From JAOUEA01 sp963825685 (GTDB lineage Bacteria > Actinomycetota > UBA4738 > HRBIN12), in contig CAWGUD010000028.1 of NCBI GenBank assembly GCA_963825685.1, forward strand, positions 1 through 64,000: DNA of 64,000 nt. The letters are read 5' to 3'. The position numbers were made by a program, and so were the translations under genes. Below are positions 9,859 to 19,734 of the stretch, piece by piece. A model generated the notes under the pieces. It had not been told where the DNA came from, searched no databases, and worked only from the letters and a program-made list of their open reading frames with translations. Every line of letters begins with the position of its first letter. Within the stretch, counting starts at the first letter, position 1.

Positions 9859-11454
9859 CCCGCCTTCCGGGCGTCCGATCCGGCCGCTCGCAACGGCAGG
9901 GACAGATGGAACGTCGTGCTCGTCCGGCCTGCGGTCGACCCACGCCCGTCCGCCGTGCGCCTCGGCGACGCGCGCGACGACGAAGAGCCCGAGCCCGCTC
10001 CCCGGCGGCGCGCCGTCGACGCGTCGACCGCGCACGAACGGCTGGAAGATCGCGTCGACGTCATCGTCGTCGACGCCTGACCCTCGGTCTCGAACGCTGA
10101 TCCTCGCCGATCCGCCGTCGACCGAAACCCCGACCTCGACGATCGAGCCGGGAGGCGAGTAGATGATCGCGTTGCGCACCAGGTTGGAGACCGCGAGCGA
10201 CACGTGGCGACGGGACACCGGCGCTTTCACGCGGCAGCAGCGGCGGCTCGAACACGACGCGCGCCTCGCCGGTCTCGCGGACCACCGAATCGATCGCAGC
10301 GTCGACGAGGTGGGACAGATCCGTCCCTCGGCGGCGGATCGGCGCCTCCGGACGCGACCAGCGCAGCAGGACGTCGACGGTCTCGGTCAGTTCCTCGAGC
10401 TGTCGTCGGGAATCCCTGAGCCGGGCCATGACCTCCTGGGTGTGCCCACCTTCCTCCACCATGCCGTCGATCGTCGCTTTCGCGGCGAGCATCGGACCAC
10501 GGAGCTCGTGGGCGGTCACCGCGATGGCGGTCCCGTACCACTCGACCCGACGCCGGGCGCCCTCCAACGAGGACCGGGACTCCAGCCATTCGCTCGCGAA
10601 GCCACGGAGCGACGCCGTCGCCTCCGCGATCGCGGGGTCGCCCGGCGACTCCGACAGCACCACGGCGCCGCCGCCCTCGATCGACCTCGACCCCATCGGC
10701 GCCCAGGACCGACGCGAAGACCTCGGTGAGACGCGGCACGGCGTCGTCTCGTTCGGCCACGGCGACACGTCGCATGCGGTCGCGGCGTCGCGAGCCCAGT
10801 CCGGCGGTCGCCACCAGCTCGCACCCCGCTCGCGTCGACGAGCCAGCCCGCCGATCGGAGTTGCAGGTCGCGGTACAGGCCTCGCACGAGCCCTCTGATC
10901 GCCTCCTCTCGGGACTCCGCGCCGGCGATCTCCACACCGAGTTCGATCGCAGACCGCATCGACACGAGGCCTCGCTCGTGCAACGCTCGGGCCTCGAGGT
11001 TCGCCAACGCCACGGCGGTCTGGCTGACCACAGCCTCGACCAGGTCCCGGCGATCGGGCCCCATCGGGGAGGTCGTGGCGATCTCGACGGCCCCGAGGGC
11101 CGAGCCACGGGTCACGAGGGGCACGGAGAGGATGCGGGCGCCCCCGAAGGTGCGCGTCACGCCACGTCGCGGGGTCTTCGCCTCGATCGCGAGCCTCGCT
11201 CGTCGCAGGCCCGGATCGCCCCATATCCCCTCGTGCGAGCCGTACACGGAGTTGAGTCGACCGCGGGCGTCGAGGACCACGAACCTGACCGCGATCACCT
11301 CGCCGCGCAGCGCGGCCTCGATCCATCGCTCCGATGCCTGCAGGAGACTCTCGCGGTCGGGTTCCGACCCGAACGCGTGCCACATGCCTCTCAGCAACGC
11401 CACCTGTTCGGGTTGGTCGATCCGCTCCTGCGTCGCCCTCGCCGCGCGCCCCAT
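9840..11454 (-). CDS. Soluble sensor histidine kinase with GAF domain
   Basis: About 538 residues by the joined frames. An N-terminal GAF-like sensory domain (roughly residues 30-190, with TRTFGGARILSVPLV and SQTAVALANLEARALHE) is followed by a linker, a HisKA dimerisation helix with the phosphoacceptor His in VTAHELRGPML near residue 313, and a HATPase domain with NLVRNAIIYSPPGS, DRGSGVDDDD and GSGLGLFVVARV. No membrane segment is visible, so it should sense a cytoplasmic signal or a partner. Frame breaks lie near 10,800, 10,690, 10,240 and 9,915. The gene overlaps regulator 2 and has its own candidate promoter. Confidence 0.8.
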
Positions 11455-11516
11455 CTGCCCCCGTCCGCCCCACGATGTATACAGCGGATGCGGTATGCGT
11501 TCGTGGGGTGCTCGGG

Positions 11517-11546
11517 ATTCTAGAGTGAGCAACGCTCTCATGTAAA
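11517..11546 (-). promoter_or_regulatory. Sigma-70-like promoter for the histidine kinase
   Basis: On the minus strand TTTACA (11541-11546) and TAGAAT (11517-11522) are separated by 18 bp; each matches five of six consensus bases. The predicted start leaves about 55-60 bases of leader before the ATG at 11454. A one-mismatch relative of the palindrome (GTA-N7-TAG at 11542-11554) overlaps the -35 box, where a repressor or activator could act. Confidence 0.45.
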
Positions 11547-11649
11547 GGGCGTAGGGGAAACAGGGGACAGCATAGTCCGTAGGTCTCTCGTTGTCCCGAA
11601 CGCCTCTCACCGCGGATAGCGGTGTGGAAAGGTGCGAGGCGGATGTCCT

Positions 11650-13140
11650 TCAACGCATCCGTGGCGAGAGGCTGAGGAACGCCATGGCCACCGCCCGGGG
11701 CCGCACCGTGAACTCTCGCGCCCTCGTCACGACGAGCGCGTAGAGCGCGACGACGTAGGCACCGCCGGCCGTGACCACGACCAGCGCCAGCGGAGCGTCG
11801 CCGAGCCAGGCGATCGTCCAGCGCGAGCGGGAGGCACGCCAGGCCGGGCACGATGATCGCGACCGGGAGGCAGGTCGAGCCGGCCACCTTCCTGAGCATC
11901 GCCGCGTAGGCGATGAAGAGCCCGGTCTCGGTCACGAGCGTGGCCGCGACCGCCCCGAAGTAGGACCAGCGTGGGATCAACGCGAGGTTCAGGCCGAGGT
12001 TCACCGCCGCGGCGATCCCCACGGCAACGGTCCGCTGCGTCTGACGATCGGCCGCCGTGAGGGCGGTGCCGAGCGAGTTCCCCAGCATCCGCATCGGGAT
12101 GATCGGCACGAGCAACTGGTAGGCGAGCACGGCGCTCTCGAAGCTGCTCCCGTACATCACCCCGAAGATCCTCGGCGCGAGCAGCAGTGACCCGACCGTG
12201 ATCGGCATCGCGATGGCGCCACAGATCAGCAACGACGAGTCGAGCAGCCGGCGCAACTCCCCGACCTCGTCGAGGCCATGCCCGGCTCATCCGAGGGTAC
12301 ATCGAGAGATTGAGCATCCGGGGAAGGATGTTGAGGTACAGGACCAGATTCGTGGCCGACTGGTACAGGCCGACCGCGTGCGTCCCCACGATGATCCCGA
12401 GCAAGATCGTGTCGAGCCGGATGTAGGCGAGCGAGAGCGCATCGTCGAGCGCGAACGGCAGGGCCTTCTTGAGCAGGGGCGAGAACGCACCGGAGCGCCA
12501 ACGGGGCACGATCACGATGCGGAATCTGATGGCCACGATCAGCCAGGTCGTCACGAGCCCCACCGCCCGCGACGCGAGGTAGGCCGCCATCACGCCGACG
12601 GCGCCGGTGCCGCCCACGAGGGCCCCCGCGGCCAGGGCGAGGAAGGTGCCCTCCTGCACGCCGACCGAGAGCGCCTCGTACCGCATCCGCTCGAGCGCCC
12701 AGAAGGGGGCCATCGTGATGCGCATCGCCGAATCGACGGTGAGGGCGAGGCCCGCCAGCACGAGGACCGTGGTGTCCGCGTCGAAGGCCAGGCCGAACGC
12801 GAACAGGAGCGCGGTCACGGCGACCCCGGCGACCACGGCGGTCATCGTCGCGGTCTCGACCACCTCCCGGATGCGTCCGGACGCCTGGCGAGCTCACGGA
12901 CCAGGAGCTTCGGCAGACCGAACGCGACCGCGAAGCTCAGCAGCAGCGTGAGCGTCAGGGCGAACTGGAATCGACCCAGCCCGCTCGGACCCTCGAGGTG
13001 GGCGAGGAGCACGGTCGCGACGAGTCCGCCGAGCGTCCGGGCGCCGAACGCGACGAGTCGCCACCCGGTGTTCGAGGCCAGGACCGACCCCGACCGACCG
13101 ACCGACGCCCGAGCGACGGGCTCATCGGCGTCGCGGTCAC
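11650..13140 (-). CDS. Polysaccharide flippase (Wzx / MATE-like)
   Basis: About 496 residues with a dozen or more hydrophobic helices. Examples are TLGGLVATVLLAHLEGPSGL near the N-terminus, AVVAGVAVTALLFAFGLAF in the middle and FGAVAATLVTETGLFIAYA near the end. It would flip lipid-linked repeat units across the membrane. The GTG at 13140 overlaps the stop of the ligase as GTGA; it ends at the TGA at 11650. Frame breaks lie near 13,095, 12,875, 12,290 and 11,815. The last in-frame stretch is also part of a much longer open frame that continues into the kinase gene, which is chance. Confidence 0.82.
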
Positions 13141-14459
13141 GATGCGTCCCTCCCTCGGACGGCCTCGTGCGGCGTGACCGCCGTGCCCCGACGCGCGCCC
13201 AGTACGCGATCCGGCCAACGAGCCCGAGCAAGGCCCAGACCTGCCGGAAGTGCAGGATCTCGTGGGTGAGGGACGAGACGGCCAGGACCAGCAGCGCGCC
13301 CGGCCAGGAACTGTGGCGACCGAAGCACCGACCGGAAGCCCGGCGCGAGCGGCGCGATCGCGAACGACGCCGTCCTCCTGATCACGGCCGCGATCAGGAG
13401 GACCAGCGCGATGGAGCCGAGCAGCCCTCGCTCGACGAGCGCGGCCGCATAGTCGTTGTGCGCGCCCTTCGCGTCGTTGAACGGTCCCTCGTCCAGGACC
13501 GCCTTGGTCGCGGCCGCACCGTAGCCCGTGATCGGATACCGCAGGTACTCGTCGCCGAGGCGCTCCCAACGGCCGAGGCGATCGCCCGCACTCTCGTCGC
13601 CTCGTCCGAACGTGTTCCGGAGCAACCTGATGTCGCTCTCGTTGCGCTGCCTCCGACACGTCGAGGCGCACGAAGGCGACGGCGCCACCGGCGACGACGA
13701 TCGCGGCGATCGACGCGACGGCGATCGCGGTCACGATGCCGCTGACGTCTCGCGATCGACAGGACGCCGGCGAGGACCAGTCCGAGCAGGATGCCGCCGA
13801 TCGCCGCGTTGGAGGCTGCGAGCAGCACCCCGGTCAGGACGACGATCGCGGCCAGATCTTCCGACGCCGGCGCAGGATCGACCCCGAGCTCAGGATCACG
13901 AAGAACGCACACGGCGAAGTACGCACCTGCCTGATTCGGGTTGTCGAAGGCCAGCGACGCGCGCCCACCGTCGATCTCCTGCCCCGAGAGGGCGGCGATG
14001 CCCGTCACGGCGCCGACGATCACGATCGACGCCGCGAGCGTCGCGCTCCAGACCCAGGCCCTGAGGATCACGGCCGAGCGCCTCGGGGGTCCGGCAGACG
14101 TTCGCGATCGCGACACCCCATGCCAGCAGCAGCAGGTCCTGCGACGCGGCGATGATCGCCGATCGGTCGGGTGGCCGCTGGCGAGTGCGGCGATCAGTCC
14201 CGCGATCACGAAGAGGGTCATCGAGACGACGAACGGCAGCCGGATCGGATTCCTGCTCCAGCCGAGCCAGACGACGACGACGCACGGTCGCCACCGACGA
14301 TGGCGAGGTCGACGGGCGCACCGGCCCAGCCCCCGGGCGCAGGACGGGGAGCGCCCAGATGCTCACCCCGACCGCGATCGCGGCCCGCCGATGATCTGCG
14401 GCCACCCGAGCCGCTCGTCCGGCGGTCGCGTGGGGAGCCGCGACGACCTCGACGTGCAT
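13137..14459 (-). CDS. O-antigen ligase / polymerase (Wzy_C-like membrane protein), heavily frame-broken
   Basis: A multi-spanning membrane protein of about 440 residues. Hydrophobic stretches include AVGVSIWALPVL, MTLFVIAGLIAALASGHPT, SATLAASIVIVGAVTGIAAL and VVLTGVLLAASNAAIGGIL. The Wzy_C/O-antigen-ligase signature is seen as YLRYPITGYGAAATKAVL followed by GAHNDYAAALVERGLLG, with the conserved His. It would polymerise repeat units or join them to an acceptor outside the membrane. At least six frame breaks fall between 14,330 and 13,320, the highest density in the window, so residue numbers are unreliable. The ATG at 14459 lies five bases after the end of the Wzz-like gene. Confidence 0.72.
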
Positions 14460-14464
14460 CGAGG

Positions 14465-15808
14465 TCAGCCCGCTCGCGGAGACAGGCCCAGATCGCGAGC
14501 AGGCGCCCGTGCGCGACCGCGGGGTCCGACGTCGAATCGACCGCCCTCGGCGTGGCCGTAGACGATCGACGCCGATGATCTCCCACCCCGTCACCGCCTG
14601 CGCGTCGTGCATCTCGCGCAGGGACGAGCGCTTCACCACCGACGGAGCCACCGCCACCAGCGCCGTGGACGACGCGGACGCCCGGGACGGTGTCACGCCC
14701 TCCAGCACGTCGGATCCGAACATGCGGACGACCAGCTGGCCGCGCACCCTCCGGACGGGCGCCACGGTCGTGCGTCCGGATCGTCGAGCCCCTCGATGGA
14801 CGATGCGAGTGGTTCGAGGTCGATCGACCTCCCCACGGGCACGAGCTCGAGCGCCGTCACCCGCACCCGTGCGGCCGCGAGCCTCGCCCTCATGACGGCA
14901 CGCCGAGATCCCTCGCTGTCTCGGTCACTCGGCCGAACGAGCGTGCCGAGCACGGGCACCCCGAGCGCATCGCCGACCGCCGGGGCTCCCACCAGGGTGG
15001 GACTGACCGCCTCGATCAGTCCCGGCGGCACCGGCGCCGAGCAGGAAGCCGAGCAGACCCCCGAGCACCGCCATCGGCACCATGTGCCTCGAGTTCGCCG
15101 AGAGCGGCGGGACGGCCGGATCGATCACCTGTGGCGCCGACCGACTCGCGGTCTCGACCAGCAGCGCGCTGAGCTGGGCTTCGAGGGACACCCGCTGCCG
15201 CTCAAGGGCCTCGCGTTGCCCGATCAACGCCTCGCGCCGGGCCTGCAGACGATCCAGCTCGCTCGAGGTCCCGGCCTGGTCCATCCGCAACCCGAGCAGC
15301 GTGATCTCTTCGTCGAGCGACGCCGTGTCCTCGAGCACCCCGTCGAGGGTCTCGTTCACGAGCGCGAGCGCCTCGCCGCCCTGGCTGCCGCCCACCTCCG
15401 ACCAGCGTTGCACGACCTCTTCGGCCAGGGCGTTCGCGAGTGCGGATGCGGTGGCGGCGTCGCCGGCCGTGACCTCGAGCTGCAGGAACTCCGAGGATCC
15501 GAGCGGCTTCACCGACACGTCCCCCGGTTCCACCACGACGGCCTCGGCCTGCGATCCGGCCCCCTGCACGGCAGCCGCGAGCACGGAGCGACTCGTCGCG
15601 ATGGCTTCGGCTGCGTCGGCCATGCGAGACCGGGTCGCCCGCGTCCTCGGCCGGTCGATCGCCGATCGTGATCCGGGCCTCGCCGTGTACGACGGCGGGC
15701 CCAAGGAAGCCAGGACCACCCCGAACCGATCACGCCCATCGCAACGAGCAGCACGATCGAACGACGGTGAGCGTAGAAGATGCGCTGGAGCGCTTCGTTC
15801 AGATCCAC
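14465..15808 (-). CDS. Wzz/KpsE-like chain-length co-polymerase
   Basis: Starts at a GTG with AGGAGG five bases upstream. A first membrane helix (SIVLLVAMGVIG) near residue 20 is followed by a long periplasmic-type domain with coiled-coil character (SLDEEITLLGLRMDQAG, LDRLQARREALIGQREALER) and a second helix (VPMAVLGGLLGFLLGA). A cytoplasmic tail of roughly 150 residues follows, with no Walker motif that I can see, so it is not a fused BY-kinase. Length is about 447 residues. Frame breaks lie near 15,720, 15,690/15,640 (self-compensating), 15,030, 14,770 and 14,565. It would set chain length together with the ligase/polymerase downstream. Confidence 0.75.
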
Positions 15809-15953
15809 GCCTGCCTCCTGCCTCCGCCCGCGTCGGGAGATGCACCGCTGCCGCATGCCGGTCCACGTCGCTTCGCCACGACCGAACCGGGGGCCGGACC
15901 GCCGAGGCCGTTCGATCGTGACGGACGCCCAGCCCGGAAACACGCGGTCCGCA

Positions 15954-15970
15954 ACGTAGGCCGTCTACGT
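15954..15970. promoter_or_regulatory. Candidate operator ACGTA-N7-TACGT (site 4)
   Basis: A perfect 5+5 inverted repeat around GGCCGTC, in the 173 bp gap between the kinase-like gene and the Wzz-like gene and 146 bp upstream of the latter. The half-sites are identical to those at 9131-9149. Confidence 0.5.
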
Positions 15971-15981
15971 CGAGTGCAGCA

Positions 15982-16786
15982 TCACGTCCCTGTACCGACG
16001 GTCGGGGACGACGAGGGGCGACCGAGCCTCTGCGGAGCATCCGACGACGCCCTCGAGTCGCGCCGGAGCAGCGCGTCGATCGCGTTCGTCGCCATGCGAG
16101 CGGCAGCGTCGGGATCACGGTCGTCGTCACCGAGTCGGGCGATCGGCGCGCCGGGGCGTGACTCCTGCCACCAGACGAGCAGTTCGTCCAGCATCGCGCG
16201 GCCCCGCACGAGCTCCGCGCGAAGCTCGACGTCGTCGGAGAGTCGCTGCACCCGACTGTGCTGCGAGCGCCGGAGCCGGAGCCGCTGCACCAGCTCGTCG
16301 ACCGGGGGGTCGAGCACGAGCACGAGGTCGGGCGAGGCCCACAGGCCGGTCGAGCCGCGGAGTGCGCGCAGGATGGCGGCCGCGTCGCCATGCAGGGCGA
16401 TCGACCAGAGCGCCTGGAGCACGCCCTCGTCGAACAGGTGGACACCGCTCCGGCTCCTCGCCCGGTCGATCAGGGCCTGCGTCGTGGACCACTGGATCCA
16501 CCGCGACACCACCCCCGCCGGCCCCGGCTGATGCGAACGAAGGATGTGGTGCGCCATCGACAGCTCGGACCCCGGCCGCCTGACGGACCCCTCCAGGGCC
16601 AGTCGCAACTTCCGAGGCACCCGCCGAGCGGCCGCGACCTCAGGCGCGACGCGTCCGGTCGGCCGCGTCACGCGCGGTGCGGCTCGGATCGTCGCCGATC
16701 GCGCGGGCCAGCGAGGTCTTCCCGGCCCCCGGCAGTCCGCACAGCTCCACGACCACCCCACGCGGTACCGGCGAGGGCGACGTCAC
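15982..16786 (-). CDS. P-loop kinase-like protein of the polysaccharide locus
   Basis: About 267 residues. A Walker A motif (ELCGLPGAGKTSLARAIG) lies at the N-terminus; further on there are LFDEGVLQALWSIALHG and LVLVLDPPVDELVQRLRLR, the second resembling the Walker B/LID region of small-molecule kinases. The general fold is that of nucleotide or thymidylate kinases, but the substrate is unknown. The GTG at 16786 overlaps the stop of the upstream gene as GTGA. A frame break near 16,640 lies just after the Walker A segment. The coupling to another kinase-like gene suggests a shared modification step, perhaps phosphorylation of a sugar or glycan. Confidence 0.65.
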
Positions 16787-18356
16787 AGTCCTGCCCACAC
16801 GAGGGACCGGAGGGTCCGCCGGACCTCCTCGAGGTCGTGGCCCGAATCCACCACCGTGGCCGAGGTCCCGCTCCAGTCCGCGCGCCAGATCTCCTCGGAT
16901 CGGGGGCGCACGAAGCCGGGCTCCTCCTCGTGGCGCTTGCGCTCGACCGCGACGGCCGGGTCGACCCGCAGCACGACGAGGACGTCGGGAGGCATGAACG
17001 CTGCGTAGGAACGTCGTTCCACCTCGATGAGCCACCGCGCCATGCGGCCGGACCGCGGATGCTCGGCCAGCCAGGCCGTCTTGGCGGCATCCATCGTCTG
17101 CAGCTCGGGCAGCGGGAAGCGGTCGGAGATGACGATCGTGCCCCGCAGCACGGCTGCCGTGGCATCGCGGTAGAGGCGTAGGCGATCGCGCGCCGTGAGC
17201 ACGTGCCACACGATCCAGGGCAAGGCCCGGGTGCGATCCGTCGCCCTCGCCGCAGGACGTGCGAGGGCACCAGCGTGGACCTGAACATCCCCAGGGCACG
17301 CAGCACGTACATCGGCCCCTTCACGACGACCGTCACCAGCGACGGCGGCGGCTTGCCGAGGTGGATGCGCCGGACGTCGAACGTTCCACCCAGCCATCCC
17401 GTGACGTCGGCGACCGCGGTGGACTTGCCGGCGCCGTCACCGCCGACGAAGGCGATCAGCGCACCACCGGCGGCGGGTCGCTTGCGCGACCGACCCCGGA
17501 CGATGCGACGCGCGACCCTGCCCACCCGGCGTTCGACGCGCAGGAACGCGTCGACTGGCCGAGAACGCCTGCGGTGGGCGGCGAAGGTGCGATGGAGCGC
17601 ACCGGCGGTGCGGACCTTACGCCACGGACCGGCGGAGGGCGCGATCGCCTCGATGCATCTCATGAACAGGTCCCGGCCCACGAACGGGAGGTCGGATCCG
17701 ACGATCGAGGCGACATGATCGAGGTCGGCGCGCTCGATGAGCCAGATCAGCTCGCGGCGCTCCGACGCCGACAATCGACCCTGGAGCATCACGATGGCAT
17801 CGGGCGTGCAGTGCTTCGCGACCATGCGGAACGCGAAGAGCAGGAGCTCGAACTCGGGCGAGGCCACGGGAAGCGGGCCGAGATCCCTCGTGGCGGCCGC
17901 GATGTAACGGTCCTCGACGTCGAGCACGAAGTTCTTCGTCATGTCGTCGCCGAAGACGAGCCGCCGGTGCGCGTGCACCTGCACGAGTCGTCCGGTCTCC
18001 GTATCCAGCCCGTAGAACTGTGCGACCGCGGGGATGCGCCGGACCCGGTGCGGCACGCCTTCCTTGAAGCCCAGTCGCGACAGGACCGAGTGGAACCGGT
18101 CCCACGCATCGGATGCGATCAGCAGGTCCAGATCGTTCTCGCCTCGGAGCGACTTCCCGATCGCCTCGTTGCTCTTGAAGTGGCAGTAAGGCACCTTGGC
18201 CTCGTCCAGACCATGGGCCAGCGCCCGCACGAGTTCGAGCGGCTGCCCGTCCTGCGTCGCGGCCCCTTCCGTCGATACGGACGTCGCGGGCGCTCCTCTG
18301 TGATGGGCCGTCGAGACCAAGCGACACCTCTCATCGGTGGACCCGCGCGCGCTCAC
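16783..18356 (-). CDS. Nucleotidyltransferase-like domain fused to thymidylate-kinase-like domain
   Basis: About 524 residues. The N-terminal half has HFKSNEAIGKSLRGENDLDLLI (positions 50-75), whose DLD pair resembles the metal-binding acids of minimal nucleotidyltransferases, then LVQVHAHRRLVFG. The C-terminal half starts with a Walker A motif near residue 305 (IAFVGGDGAGKSTAV), followed by TIVISDRFPLPELQTMD and VLRVDPAVAVERKR, which match the thymidylate kinase fold (DR motif and LID). A frame break near 17,255 lies in the kinase half. Such two-domain proteins occur in surface-polysaccharide loci, where their reaction is not established as far as I know. No other thymidylate kinase is in the window. 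Confidence 0.7.
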
Positions 18357-18410
18357 GCGGACCGGAGGAACGCTAGGCCGTCGTCGGCACCTTCGCCGCC
18401 GCCCGATGTG

Positions 18411-18423
18411 GTAGCTCGGCTAC
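18411..18423. promoter_or_regulatory. Candidate operator GTA-N7-TAC (site 5)
   Basis: GTAGC-TCG-GCTAC, which has the GTA-N7-TAC layout with two extra paired bases inside. It lies 55 bp upstream of the ATG at 18356, almost the same distance as site 3 from its gene, and so in a position to control the kinase-like operon. Confidence 0.4.
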
Positions 18424-18501
18424 GACGAACGGACGAGTGTGCCGACAGGTCCCGGACGCTCCGGAGGCCAGGCAACACTGAGCCTCGGTCGGCGAACGCA
18501 C

Positions 18502-18527
18502 GAGGGGCCCCCGTGCGGGGGCCCCTC
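18502..18527 (-). terminator. Terminator hairpin after the GDP-sugar epimerase
   Basis: A perfect 11 bp stem (GAGGGGCCCCC / GGGGGCCCCTC) with a four-base loop, 25 bp beyond the stop of the epimerase gene. The stem is very GC-rich; there is no strong T-run on the minus strand, so it may need a factor or act as an RNA 3' stabiliser. It separates the epimerase from the polysaccharide operon. Confidence 0.7.
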
Positions 18528-18551
18528 GGCCTTTGCGGTGCAACTCGGTGC

Positions 18552-19538
18552 TTACGCGCTCGCAGACATCGGCAGCCGCCCCGCCGCCTCGAGCTGATCC
18601 TCGATCCACGCGTACGTGGACTTGAGGCCGTCCTCGAGCGTGACCTCGGGCGCCCAGCCGAGCGTCGCCTTGCAGCGGTCGTTGTCGCTGTTGCGGCCGC
18701 GCACGCCCTGCGGCTTCGTCAGGTCGTGCTGCTTCACGAGCGTCTTGCCGGCGACCTCGCTCACGAGGTCGACGAGCTGATCGATCGTCACGAGCCGGTC
18801 GGATCCCAGGTTCAGCGGCTCCCAGTGGTCGCTCTGCGCGATGCGGTAGATGCCCTCGACGCAGTCGTCGACGTAGGTGAACGAGCGGGTCTGCTGTCCG
18901 TCGCCCCAGATCTCGATGTCGTCGCCGTCGTTCGCCAGCGCCACCTTGCGGCTGATCGCCGCGGGGGCCTTCTCGCGTCCGCCCTCGTAGGTGCCGAGCG
19001 GCCCGTAGATGTTGTGGAAGCGCGCGACCCGCGTCTCGAGCTTGCCCTCCTCCTGGTAGTACTGGCAGAGCTTCTCGGAGTAGAGCTTCTCCCAGCCGTA
19101 GCCCTCCTCGGGGTCGGCCGGGTAGGCGTCCTCTTCCTTCAGCGGGGTCACGTCGGGGTCGTGCTGCTTGTACATCGGGTAGATGCACGCGCTCGACGAG
19201 TAGAAGTGGCGCTGCACGCCGTTCTGGAACGCGGCCTCCAGCATGTGGGCGTTGATCAGCACGTTGTTGCGCGCGATCTCCACGCGGTTGCCCGTGATGT
19301 AGCCGATGCCGCCCATGTCGGCCGCGAGCTGGTAGACCTCCTCGACGCCCTCGGTCGCCTTCAGGCAGTTCTCCCACTCGCGGAGGTCGAGCACCAGGAA
19401 CTCGTCGGCCGCCGTGGCCTCGTACTCCGGCTCCTTGATGTCGACGCCGCGGACCCAGTAGCCCTTGTCCTTCAGGTACCGGACCATGTGGTGACCGATG
19501 AACCCGCCGGCCCCGCCGACGACCGCACGCCTCTGCAT
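18552..19538 (-). CDS. NAD-dependent sugar epimerase, GDP-mannose 3,5-epimerase-like
   Basis: A 328-residue short-chain dehydrogenase/epimerase. The NAD-binding motif is GGAGGFIGHHMVRYL at residue 7. The catalytic region includes LAADMGGIGYITGN, SSSACIYPMYK and the YxxxK pair in GYGWEKLYSEKL. The ADMGG and SSACIYP segments are close to those of plant and bacterial GDP-mannose 3,5-epimerases, where the Cys and Lys do the proton exchange. The ATG at 19538 follows GGAAG at suitable spacing; the longer open frame upstream is not coding. It probably supplies an activated sugar, such as GDP-galactose or GDP-gulose, for the polymer built by the genes downstream. The frame is intact. Confidence 0.85.
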   Translation of the reverse strand: MQRRAVVGGAGGFIGHHMVRYLKDKGYWVRGVDIKEPEYEATAADEFLVLDLREWENCLKATEGVEEVYQLAADMGGIGYITGNRVEIARNNVLINAHMLEAAFQNGVQRHFYSSSACIYPMYKQHDPDVTPLKEEDAYPADPEEGYGWEKLYSEKLCQYYQEEGKLETRVARFHNIYGPLGTYEGGREKAPAAISRKVALANDGDDIEIWGDGQQTRSFTYVDDCVEGIYRIAQSDHWEPLNLGSDRLVTIDQLVDLVSEVAGKTLVKQHDLTKPQGVRGRNSDNDRCKATLGWAPEVTLEDGLKSTYAWIEDQLEAAGRLPMSASA

Positions 19539-19663
19539 GATCGTTCGCTTCCTTTCGTTCGAGACCCGTCCCGTCCTGACGATCCCTCCACCACCGGCTC
19601 TCGCTCCCGGGGGGGACCCCGCCGGATGGTGTCGTCCTCGCGTGCGTCCGTTGTACCCGAAGA

Positions 19664-19699
19664 CGTAGCACTTGGCTACGGCAACGGTATTAGACCGTT
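19664..19699. promoter_or_regulatory. Two adjacent palindromes upstream of the GDP-sugar epimerase
   Basis: CGTAGC-N5-GCTACG (19664-19680) and AACGGT-N5-ACCGTT (19683-19699) are two perfect 6+6 inverted repeats with the same five-base spacer, two bases apart. They lie 126-161 bp upstream of the epimerase start. The first resembles the GTA-N7-TAC motif but has two extra bases between its half-sites. They may be operators; neither has the U-tract of a terminator. Confidence 0.4.
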
Positions 19700-19734
19700 C
19701 GGGCGGAAATGGCGACCGCCGAGCGAACGCGATC

